Below, piece after piece: positions 40,226 to 50,832 of a stretch of DNA of 64,000 nucleotides. Source of the DNA: Zea mays (Eukaryota; Streptophyta; Magnoliopsida; Poales; Poaceae); assembly GCF_902167145.1 (NCBI RefSeq), contig NC_050097.1:47662095-47726094 (forward strand), read 5' to 3'. The translations under genes were made by a program, and so were the position numbers. The notes beneath the pieces were generated by a model. The model was not told the origin of the DNA. It did no database searches and saw nothing but the letters and a program-made list of their open reading frames with translations. Numbering within the stretch: position 1 is the first letter of the stretch; every line of letters begins with the position of its first letter.

Positions 40226-40774
40226 TCACTGGAGGGATCTGACGATGAGCGTCGCCACCACGACGAGGTTGCCGGCGTCCTCGTCCACCTTCCGCAGCGG
40301 CCCGCTCCCGGCGCCGCCGAACGCGTGCTCGCAGTCGGTCGCCGCCTTCCCGACGACCTCCATGTCGGACACGTAGCCCCGGAGGTTCCCCGTGGCCAGC
40401 GCGTGGACGGCGCTGTGCACGACGTTGAGCGCCTCGATGTACCGCTGGCGGCACGTGGCCAGCGCGGCACGCGACTGCTCGGACCAGCCCCCGCGCCGCT
40501 CCAGCGCCTTGATGGTGGCCACGGCGGCCGTGTAGTTGGCCAGCGTCAGGTTGGTGGCGATGGCGGCCAGGCCGCGCGCGTCGGCGCCGTCGCTGCCGGG
40601 CGCCGCCTGCAGCGACGACACGCAGAAGGGCGCCAGCTCCTCGCGGCCCGCGCCCGACGTGGCCTTGGCGCAGGTCTGCTCCACGGTCTCCGAGGCCAGC
40701 GCCACGCGGCGGGAGCCGGCCAGGACAACGAGGAGCAGGAGGAGGTGGGCAACGGAGACGAGCCTCGCCGCCAT
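40226..40774 (-). CDS. pectinesterase/invertase inhibitor-domain protein (PMEI family)
   Basis: One intact exon encodes 182 residues. A signal peptide (MAARLVSVAHLLLLLVVLAG, cut near ASE) is followed by a four-helix inhibitor domain with the family's four cysteines: QTC and PFC in the first hairpin (about residues 34 and 51), ATC near 107 and TDC near 143. Family members block cell-wall pectin methylesterase or vacuolar/apoplastic invertase; sequence alone does not say which. Length and single exon fit the family. GC content is high, as in many grass genes, and unlike the surrounding repeats. The ATG follows a GC-mixed leader. A Helitron sits 57 bp past the stop, inside or just after the 3' UTR. 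Confidence 0.92.
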   Translation of the reverse strand: MAARLVSVAHLLLLLVVLAGSRRVALASETVEQTCAKATSGAGREELAPFCVSSLQAAPGSDGADARGLAAIATNLTLANYTAAVATIKALERRGGWSEQSRAALATCRQRYIEALNVVHSAVHALATGNLRGYVSDMEVVGKAATDCEHAFGGAGSGPLRKVDEDAGNLVVVATLIVRSLQ

Positions 40775-41331
40775 CGTTTGCTTTGCTGGGAGAGGGTGCG
40801 TGTGTGCTGCTACTACTGCTTGTGCCAGGTTGGTGTGCGTTGTTGCCGCTTTGCCTGCAAAATTTGGATGGGTTTTGTAGCCATGTTGGGATGTTGAAAC
40901 CTTGGCCAGAGGATTTTCCTACATTTATTGATGATGATGAATTGCTAGGCTGCGGCAGTGAAATGAATGCTACCGGTGTCCTAGATTCTTAGTATAGCCT
41001 ATAACTTGGGAGTAGTATAATGGCAGAGATGTGTTCTGTCAAGTATTTTTAAAGTTGACCAAAATTATAAAAATATACTACGATTTATAGCACCGAATTA
41101 GTACCATCTAATCCAGCACAAATCTTTTTATATTCTGCGGTTGGCTCACTGGCTGGTACAGCCGACTGCATTAATTATCTATCCTTTTCATATAAATTTT
41201 GTTTAAAAACACTTGAATTTTCTTAAGTTTAATTATATTTTATTTGAATTTAGCCTAATATTTTTAAAACATTCTATTTATTATCTTTATCTATAACCTT
41301 TAATAAATTTTGTTTTTCAAACAATGAAACT
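40775..41331. other. 5' flank of the inhibitor gene
   Basis: No other gene is seen. The first 200 bp upstream of the ATG would hold the promoter, but no clear TATA motif was found. A block near 41056-41105 (GTTGACCAAAATTATAAAAA) resembles Stowaway-type MITE interior, uncertain. Confidence 0.4.
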
Positions 41332-42115
41332 TCGTCCTTGCCTTACTCTCGCCTTTCGTGTGGTGACGGAGACGGTCGCTTAGAATTTGTTTGGAACCTT
41401 TGGACCTAACAATTAGCTAGCTAATACATTGTTAATTAAAATGGGCCAATTAACTATTAGTTGGTGGCTATTTAAAACCTCTAGCTAATGGGTTGGTTGA
41501 GCCAGCTAGTTTTTTCTTATAGTGGTTGTGAGTCTTTTTTTTTCTTTAAAAAAGAAATGGATTTCACATTTAAAACGTGTCACAAGTAACATGAATTCGT
41601 AAATTCGGTCTCCCTCTCACCTTTTGTGTGCTGACAAAGACGTCCACTTATAGTTTGTTTGAACCTCTAGAGCTAATAGTTAGTCTGCTAGCACATTGTT
41701 AGTTGAAATGGGCTAGCTAACTATTAGTTGTAGCCTATTTGTACTCTCTAGCTAATATGTTGGTTGAACCTATTAGTTTCTTATAGTGCCTCCAAGTCTT
41801 TTTCTTTAAAAAAAATGGATTTTAGACTTTAAACTTGTAACAAGTAACATGAAATCGTAAATTCAGATAATAAAACTCCGTCCTTGGCCTCACTCTCACC
41901 TTTTGTGTCCTGACGGAGACGGCCGCTTAGGGTTTGTTTAGAATCTTTGGAGCTAATACTTAGCCAGCTAACTATTAGTTGTAGGCTATTTGGAATCTAT
42001 AGCTAATATGTTGGTTGAACCTATCAGTCTTACAGTGCCTCTAAGTCTTTTTTCTTTAAAAAAGAAACAGATTTCACATTTTAAACGTGTCACAAGTAAC
42101 ATGAATTTGTACAAA
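41332..42115 (+). repeat. three ~270-bp tandem units, MITE-like
   Basis: Anchor CTCTC(A/G)CCTTT occurs at 41346, 41614 and 41893. Each unit contains TTTGTTTGGAACCT-like sequence, GCTAACTATTAGTTG-like sequence and an end CACAAGTAACATGAAT. Units are diverged. The TTTGTTTGGAA plus AGCTAATAGTTAG theme is common at ends of grass Tourist/hAT MITEs. Confidence 0.8.
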
Positions 42116-43196
42116 ATATAGATATATACAAAATTCTTGAACAATGGTATAAATCGAAATGGAAAATAAATAGGAACCTCAATGTCCATCCTCACATATT
42201 GAATAAAGCAGTTACAATGCTATCACGAAACTCATTCATGTTTTGTTCTTCATCTTCTTGTTCTTGATAAGAAGAAACCATCGACATCAGTATACAAGGG
42301 GCAACATTGTATTTTCCCAAGTTCTAGCTAATTTTAGCTATCCCAACCTAGCTAATGAATAAACTATTAGTCGGGAGTCCAGCTAACACTTAGCTAAGGC
42401 TTTAGCTGAACTATTTGGAACCTCTAGAACTAACTTTAGTTGCTAACAATTATATCTAAAGGTACAAAACAGATCCTTATAGATGGGGTGGGTAATTACC
42501 CAACCCATAAGATCCACCCCCACAAAATTGTCTTCATGGGCTTAGAGTGGTACATTGTTGTGTGTGGCATGTACTATGTCTCGTGTCCCAGTGCAAAACA
42601 CAAAAAATGTTATATACCCTACTGTATAGGGGCTACCATAAATTAAATTTTATTTCACTAGGTTTATCTTAATGTTTAGACCAACACTAGACACTAGTGT
42701 TAAAAAATAAAGGACGTTTCACACTTGCTGATATATTTTTAACATCTAGTTAAGAGGATCTTGCATGTTGTGTTCTTTGGACTGAAATCTTCAATTACAT
42801 CCACATTTAATTTTCTATGGAACATCATTTTTAAATACAATTGGTGTCATCTATTGAGCCTTTCTTGTGTCATAGTACAATATGCGAACACAATGTTGAC
42901 TTGTCCTTTGTAGTTCGGGTTGATGATGAATAATTGTCAACATGGGTAGTGCTTTTGTGTGAGTCTTGGAGTAACTAGAGTACGTGAGCTTCTATTGTGC
43001 AACCATGTCTGTCGACTGGTGGTCTACATGTGTGAAAGCATAGGGACGATGGTTGACGATGAAGATGAAGGTCATGCGGGTTCGTGCCAATGGATCGGGA
43101 GCAGTGAAGGACGAGCGCTAAAACTTGACCAAGGGACCAAAGAAGCCGGGTGACTAGCCATGGTGGCTAACACCTTGGACTCGCACTGGTGCGAGT
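42116..43196. other. AT-rich spacer
   Basis: It contains another GCTAATGAATAAACTATTAG-type block at 42345-42440, related to the tandem units in inverted sense, and otherwise nothing recognisable. Confidence 0.4.
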
Positions 43197-44493
43197 GTAG
43201 GATCTAGGAAACTAGCTAGACATGGGTGAATAGATAGTTTTGACTAAAATCAAAGACGAAATTTAATCAATACGCTTGATGTATAAATTCCCTAGCTATA
43301 ACAAGTAAGCAACTTATAGGAAACAACAATGGCAATGCTAGAAATGAATACTAATCCACTAATCACAAGCTATTGCAAGGAAAACAATTAATAGGGAAAT
43401 TGAGAGACACTAGATTTTTCCCATGGTATCGGTGATTAGTGGATTAGTATTCAAGTTCACACTTGCTCTTCTATCAAGACACGACTTGATCTTTGTGTCA
43501 AGGGACAAGGAATCACTCAATACCTCGGTTCCACTAGCGTCGCCTTTGCCGCTTTAGCGAGGTAGGCACAACCCCCTCACAATCACCACCATGGATCCTC
43601 CACAATCTTCACAGAGAGCGCGACAAAGATACCACCAAGTCATTAAGGAGGCGACAACCTCCAAGAGTAACAAGTCGATGGCGCTTGCTCGGTGTGCAAC
43701 CTAGTGCCTCAAGATCACCAAATGATACAAATGCACTAGGAACACTCAATCACCCACTAGGATGCAATCCCAAGCCATGTGTGTGAGTGATTTGGAGGAT
43801 CAAAAATGTGCTCAAAGTGTGCTAGGAATGGCCAAGAGAGCTCTCACATATGAGCACCACTTCTATTTATATGTCCCCCAAAACCACTAGACGTTATGTG
43901 CAAGTAGCACAAATTCTGCACACACATAGACGGTCTGCGCCCCTGGTCGGATGGTACACCGTACCAGTAATGTCTATAAATGTCGTTTGAATCGTACCAT
44001 AGCTGTCATAAAAAGGCAGGTCTGAATGGTCTGCCAACACTGACCGACGGTCCAAGACCTGGCAACTTAACGCACCCGAGCATTGTCCAAGTGACTTTGC
44101 ACGGGCGGACTGTCCGTCCTCCAAGGTCAGAAGGTCCACGACTAGGAGTAAGTACTGTCCGAGCTAAACCCTCAGATGGTACGTAGTACAAACACCAAAA
44201 ACTACACAGTTCCTGCCCAAATCCATTTTGGCACCTACGGACTTTTGACCCTCTGGCCGGATTGTCCGCACAAGCACACACAGACTTGTGTAAAATAGAA
44301 GCATTACTAGTCTAGACTGCGGATGGTCCGGTCCAAGGCCCAGATGGTCCGCAGTACAACCTCTTCGGACCACACCGAAGACATCACATTTCGGACCTCT
44401 CTGAGTAGGTCACAGACGGTTCGGCCACCAGGCCCGGATGGTCCGCGACACAGACATTATGCTCATTTTTCAAACACGCTTTTGAAAAGGTTT
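43197..44493 (-). repeat. copia-type LTR, reversed, cut by the Tat element
   Basis: On the minus strand it ends CTATTCACCCATGTCTAGC and ATCCTACA, the layout of grass copia LTR ends. It has a TATA box (ATATAAATAG near 43862) and many GGTCCG/CGGACC half-palindromes. Its 5' end is missing where the Tat LTR begins at 44494, so the remainder should lie beyond the right edge of the window. It is not the same family as the LTR at 3152. Confidence 0.7.
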
Positions 44494-45957
44494 TGTTCGG
44501 TGTTTCGACCCCGGGGGGTCCCTGGACTGACGAGTAAATTGTTGTTGCGTGTCCCAGCCCAGATGGGTCGGCGCGAGACGGGACACAAAGGGGGGAGAAC
44601 AGTAAGGGGAAACCACGGCCTTCGTGTTGTCCTGCGCCCAGGGCGGATGGATGCGCTTGCAGTATGGGGTTACAAGCGTTCGCGTGGGAGAGAGAGAGAG
44701 AGAGCGAGAGCCTTATGCGTCGGCCTATTCTCCCGCGCGGCCAACCCTCCGTACGAGAGCCATGGACCTTCCTTTTATAGACGTAAGGAGAGGGCCTAGG
44801 TGTACAATGAGGGGTGTAGCAATGTGCTAACGTGTCTAGCAGAGAGGAGCTAGTGCCCTATGTACATGCCGTCGTGGCTGTCGGAGAGGTGTTGCTGCCC
44901 TGTTCATGTGATGTCGTGGCCGTCGGAGGAGAGCTGGAGCCCTGCGGAAGTACAGCTGTCGGGGCTGTCGGATCCTTGCTGACGTCTCCTTGCTGACGTA
45001 AGGGGCTGGGAGCTGCCGTCGTCATGGAGCGTGCGGGGTTTCATCATTACTTGTTTACTGGGGCGAGCCAGATGGGACGCCGGTCTTGTTCCCCGTAGCC
45101 TGAGCTAGCTAGGGGCAGGGTAATGATGCCCCCCTGGCGACGTGGCCGGTCCGGGCCCGAGTTTGGGCGAGGTGGCGATTCCTCCGAGGTCGAGGTTGAG
45201 TCCGAGCCCTGGGGTCGGGCGAGGCGGAGTTCATCGTCTTCCAGGGCTGAGGCTGAGTCCGAGCCCTGGGGTCGGGCGAGGCGGAGTCCATCGTCTTCCG
45301 GAGCCGTGGTTGAGTCCGAGCCCTGGGGGCGGGCGAGGCGGAGTCCATCGTCTTCTAAGTCGTGGTTGAATCCGAACCCTGGGGTCGGGCGAGGCGAAGT
45401 CCATCTTCCGAGGCCGAGACGGGGGCCGAACCCTGGGGTCGGGCGAGGCGGAGCTTCCTATGTCGCCCGAGGCTGGACTTAGCCGCTGTCGACCTCACTC
45501 TGGCGAGTGGCACGGTAGTCGGAGCAGGGCAGGCGGCGCTGTATTCCTGTCAGGTCGGTCAGTGGAGCGACGAAGTGACTACGGTCACTTCGGCCCTGTC
45601 GACTGAAGATCGCGCGTCAGGATAAGATGTCAGGCGATCCTTGCATTAAATGCTCCTACGATATGGTCGGTTGGTGTGGCGATTTGGCCAAGGTTGCTTC
45701 TCCGCGAAGCCTACCCGAGCTGAGCCTCGGGCGAGTCGATGGTGCGTCCGTTGCTTGAGGGGACCCTCGGGCGAGGCGTGAATCTTCCGGGGTCGGCTGC
45801 CTTTGCCCGAGGTCAGGCTCGAGCGAGGCGGGATCGTGTCCCTTGAGCGGAGCCTTGGCCTGAATCGTGTCCATCAGGCCTTCGCAACTTTGTGCTGATG
45901 GGGTTTACCAGCTGAGATTAGGAGTCTTGGGGGTACCCCTAATTATGGTCCCCGACA
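44494..45957 (-). repeat. 3' LTR of the second Tat element (1464 bp)
   Basis: Minus-strand ends TGTCGGGGACC and CACCGAACA bracket it. It has a TATA box near 44773-44779 and a shorter, diverged version of the 57-bp array at about 45190-45445 (about four to five units with GAGTCCGAGCCCTGGGGTCG). It is clearly a relative of, but not identical to, the LTR at 15449. Confidence 0.92.
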
Positions 45958-47104
45958 GTAGCCCCCGAGCCTCAAAGGGAGTGTTGGCACTCGCTTGGAG
46001 GCTTTTGTCGCACTTTTTTGCAAGGGACCGGCCTTTCTCGGTTGCATTTCGTTCCGGTGGGTGCGCGCGAGCGCACCCGCCGGGTGTAGCCCCCGAGGCC
46101 TCGGAGGAGTGTTCTGACTCCTTCGAGGTCTTAGTGCCTTTCGTGATGGCTCGGCCGGTTTGGTTGTTCCCTCATGCGAACTGGTCGTTGCACGGGTGCT
46201 TAGTCAGGTCCCAAGTTCTCGGGCTGGTATGTTGACGCTGTCAACGGTTTGGCCAGAGCCGGGTTTACGAGAGCAGCCCCCGAGCCTCCGCACGGAGCGA
46301 GAGGACAGTCAAGGATAGACTCGACTTTTTTCATATGCCCCTGCGTCGCCTTTCCGCAAGGAGGAGGGGGGGAAAGCGCCATGTTGCCCTCAGAGGGCGC
46401 CGAACATGGTGTCTCCAGTGAGTTGCTGACGGGTAATCCGAGTGGACGCCCGTGCCCCATTCATTAGGGGTCGGCTAGTGGCCCGGAGGCGCGCTCCAAA
46501 AGTACCTGCGGGTGATTCGCAGGAACCGGTCCCCTTTTGACGGGGTCCGAGGGCTCGATGCCTCCCTCTGATGGGATTCCGTTACAAAATCGTTCCCGTC
46601 GGTCTCGGAAATGTCCTAGGGTACCTCGAGAGCGTAGCCCGAGCCTTGGTTATGTATCAAACGTACCCAGGGTCATCCCTCGCTCTGCGTGCTCTGAGGC
46701 GGCTGTCGAACCCTTCGGGGGCCAGCCTACGAACCCCTGATCAGTAGTGGGCGTGGAGCCCGAGTGGCCTGAGGCGGCCGTTGAACCCTTCCGAGGGGCC
46801 AGCCTTCGAACCTCTGATCAGTAGGGGGGCTCGGGGCCCGCTTCCTTCGCGGAGACGGATCCCTTTCGGAGTATCCCCTTTCCCGGTCCCTGTAGCAAGA
46901 GAGAGAAAGAGGAAGTGGAAAAGGATACGAAATTGAATGACGTGGCGCACCTTTTTTGACGCGGTCATCATGGCGGAGGTGAAGCGTCGCCTGCTTTGCC
47001 TGCCAAAGGTGCCGCCTGTCCTGCCGCAGAGTTAATGCGATGGGACAAGTGGTTCGCGGGGCAGCCGTTGTGCGTGCTCGAGCCGTTCGAGGAACAGAAC
47101 ATGG
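45958..47104 (-). other. 3' region of the second Tat element, part 1
   Basis: Homologous to about 26700-27638 of the first Tat element, reversed. It holds the purine-rich tract next to the LTR (as GTAGCCCCCGAGCCTC on the plus strand) and two 76-bp repeat units near 46690-46830. No gene. Confidence 0.8.
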
Positions 47105-47109
47105 GTGCG

Positions 47110-50100
47110 TGTCACACCCGGTTTTGGAAGGCAAACCGAATGCGAACTATGTACGTGCCAGGATCAGAACTCACGTACACAGCGATTACATAAATGAACA
47201 TCATCACACAATGCTCGAATAATAATATAAAAGGGTACTTATTACATCATAGAGTCATAGACATCCACATAGTCATTGTCTTAACAGGTAAATCAAAGTA
47301 CTAGCGAAACGCAGTAAAGATAAGGCCTTCACAGGCAGCTGACTGGGGGTTGCCGCCAACCCACACCTAGAATTCGTCGTAGTCTTGGAACTCCTGGAAG
47401 TCTCCTTCCACGGCTTCGCCTTCTCCTGAGCAGAGGTTACAATGCGGACAACCTGGTGTTTTGTGGTAAAGCAAGGATGAGTACACATCAACGTACTCAG
47501 CAAATGTCCCGTTTGGCTGAAGTGGACTAGCTTTATGTGGGGTTAGGCTCAAGCAGTTGCTTTTAGTTGGTCAGGTATTTATCATTAGTAGAAGCCAGAT
47601 TTTAGCATTAACCAATCCCGTAAACCATTTCCTCATCGAGGAACATCATCATCATAGTCGAACCAAAACCATATCATAACCATTGTATCTCGAACCATCT
47701 GTATCTCTAATCAAAGAGGATCCCAAGGCTGCTCTTAACCGTGAGCACGGCTGATATATCAGTTTCACTACCCTCTGCAGAGGTCGCACACTTTACCCAT
47801 GAGTCATGATTCCCTTTTGCCCGGGGAGAGCTAATCCCCATTGATCACTTCCTAGGTGGTCCAGCAGGGTATCACTACGTAGCTTTTACAAAGATTCCCT
47901 AGAGATCGTAGCTGCCCGTTAGGTTTCTCCAGTTTGATAAACACAGTACCCCTCCCCGCAGGAGAGTGACTAACAAAGAGCAAAACGAAAGAACCTCGGC
48001 ACTCAGCCTCGGCAGAGCAAGCACTGTGCCTGAACCCCATTGACGGCACGACGGCTAAGCAACTACACCTCTAGTTCATCTAATTAATCAGCTAAGGGCA
48101 TCCCATTTCACCCTCATGGTTGCACTGTTATCCCGGGTGGTCTCTCAACGAACCAGTCCTTACGGAGAGGTACTCAGGAAACAGCCTGAGCCCCCTAGAG
48201 TATCACAAGATCATCAACATCAACAGGATAACAGTATCATAAATAGCCACATCATGTTCATTGATTATGTTAAAGCAGTAGCAAAGTGCTAACCATAATA
48301 GCCCATAAGGTCATCAAGGATAAAGTAAAGTGCAAAGCTAGTCAATCCTTAGGTTTCAGGTAAGTAATGCGGGATAGTAAGTTATAAATGAGTAGGACAT
48401 AATGGGACAGAGGACACTTGCCTTCACCAAACTGCTGATCAGGGACTTCCTCTGCAACTGCCTCGGGAAACACAGACTGCTCGGTGTCTACGCAAAGCAA
48501 TCATTCACACTATGCACTTGGGAAAATAACAAACAGAAAACAATATACCAAACATATGCAGCAGAGAGGGGTCACAAGTTCATAACAGAAAAGGGATAGG
48601 CACTCTAGTGTTCCCTAGGTCTGGGGTAGAGGACTACACAAAGTGATTCACTATCCACTAATCAGGTCTAAGTTGGTGGTGGGATTAAATAATTATCTGG
48701 TTTGAGTTTCTAAACTTAAGTGTTTAGGTCCACAAACTTAAGTAATCCAACTTTTATTAAAGTCTACTCATTTCCAATTATCTTAAATAAGGTTTCAATA
48801 GTCTTAATCCTATCCTAGTGATTAGCTATTAATTAATACCTGGAAACAGCAGGGAAACATTGCATAAACAGATAGATAATAATATTATGAACATTTTGCA
48901 ATTTGAAGCACCTAATTTGGAGTTCATATGACAAAGTTATGAATTTTACAAGTTTAGGGGTTAAAATTATACCCTAAGGACTTATTTTGAATTAAATAAA
49001 AGGGCCAGGGACTTAACTGCGAGAAACCAGGGACGGCGGGCGCAATTTCCAGAAAACAGGGGGGCTCTTTAAGAAAAGCGCGGGCGAAGGGGTATCGAGC
49101 GCCTACAGCCGTCAGATCTAAAGCGAACGATCAGGATTAGATCCTGCGGGCGGGCGCGCGGGCGCGCGGCGGCCTGGGCGGCTGACAGGCGGGGCCGGGC
49201 AGGCAGCGCGGGGCGCGGGCAGGCTGACAGGCGGGGCCGGGCGGACAGCGCGCGTGCGGGGCGGGCTGACAGACTGGGCCCAAACGGCAGAGCGAGCGCG
49301 CGGGCGGGCTGACAGGCGGGGCCTAGCGGGCAGAGAGACGGGGTGAGGGGGTAGTGGGCCTGGGCCGCTGGATCGCTGGCGGACGGCCAGGATTAGGTCC
49401 GGGCGGGTTGAATCAGGGCCGCCCGATCTGGGTTGAACGGCGGAGATCGGATGGGCGGCCTGGGTCTTCCCTACGGCTAGTTGGGGCGGCGGCGCTCGTC
49501 CCCGCGGCGGAGGGCTCGCCGGAGACGAGGGGCGCGGGCGATTGGCGGGGCTCTGGGGTGACCTGAGTGGTCGGGGAGGTCGGGGAGGGCGCGGGGAGTT
49601 CTCCGGTAGGGTCTGGGTCGGGGCAGAGACACCGGAGGGGGGCGGTTCACGGCGGGGCGGCTCGGCGGCGGGGTTATTCTACTCCGGCGAGCAATCAAGC
49701 GCAACAGAGAGCAAAGCAAGGGGCGATAGGGGCGGGAGAGGTCCGTTACCTCAAGGCGGGCTCCGGGGACTCCTCGGCGGCGACGGGGACGCGACGGGGA
49801 CCCGGGTCGACGGTGGCGGCTGCACGGCGGACGACGGGTGAGCGCGGGTAGAGAGAAATAGGGAGGGGGAGAGAGAATTGGGGCGCGTTCCGGGTTGCGG
49901 ACGCCAGAGCGGAGCTCACCGGGGCTAAGGGCGCGGCGGAGCTCCACCGGCGACGAGAAACCGAGCTCGGGACGACGGGGTTATGGCGGTGGCGCTCTGC
50001 GTGCGCGCAGCGAGGGGGAGAGAGAGTCTACTGGGCGCAAATGGGGGGAGAGGGTGAGGGCGAGTGGGGTTCGGGGCTCAAGTGGCCAGGGGCGAGGTGG

Positions 50101-50797
50101 GGCGAGTTCCACACGCGACGTGGGCGCGGAGACCGCGGCACGCACGGCGGCGGTTACGCGAAGACGACGGGGCTGACAAGCCGGGCCCGCGAGCAGAGAG
50201 AGAGGGGAAAGCGGGTGCGGGCGCGAGGGAAGCGGGGCTGACGGGCCGGGGCCACGGGCAGAGAGAGAGCGAGGGAGCGGGCGCACGCGCGGGGGAAGCG
50301 GCAGCGCCGACAGGTGGGGCCGGGCGAGCAGAGAGAGAGAGAGGCGGGTGCGCGGAAGGCGGCCGCGCCGACAGGCCGGGCCCGCTGCGCAGAGAGAGGA
50401 GGGGAGGGAGGCGCGCGCGCGAGAGATGGGCCGGCTGGGCCGAAAGGCCGAGGGGGCGGCTGGGTTGGGCTGCTTTACCTTTTTCTTTTATTCTGAATTG
50501 TTTCTCCCTTTTCTTTTATTTATTCTATTTGATTCAAATTCAAATGGGCCCCAAATTCAAATTAGACCTTTTGAGAATTATGCACCAAACAAAAGTGAAA
50601 TCTAGGGTTCAACATGATGCAACAATTCATACTCCACTAGGGTTTAACATAATAGACTACAATTACAAGTAAAATAAGCACTTAGCTCCTATAGAAATGA
50701 GAGAGAAAAGAATTAGGAAGGATGAGAAAAGGAAGTAACACCTGAATTTGTGAATATGAGCAAAGAAATTTTATACCCCCAAATTCAGGGTGTTACA
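47110..50797 (-). repeat. 3' LTR of the Tekay element
   Basis: Almost identical to 57084-60770. The G+C-rich middle (about 49030-50460) gives many long chance frames on both strands; none is supported as a gene. Confidence 0.97.
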
Positions 50798-50802
50798 AAC
50801 CT

Positions 50803-50812
50803 ATCCCCCTTA
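50803..50812 (-). other. polypurine tract of the Tekay element
   Basis: On the minus strand TTAAGGGGGATAGG lies six bases before the 3' LTR, the expected place for the plus-strand primer. Confidence 0.75.
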
Positions 50813-50832
50813 AAAGAATCTCGCCCCGAGAT

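Noticed and set aside
42959..43153. 64-residue frame
   Set aside because: Short, no homology recognised, and lies in AT-rich repeat-like spacer; no splice or promoter context.
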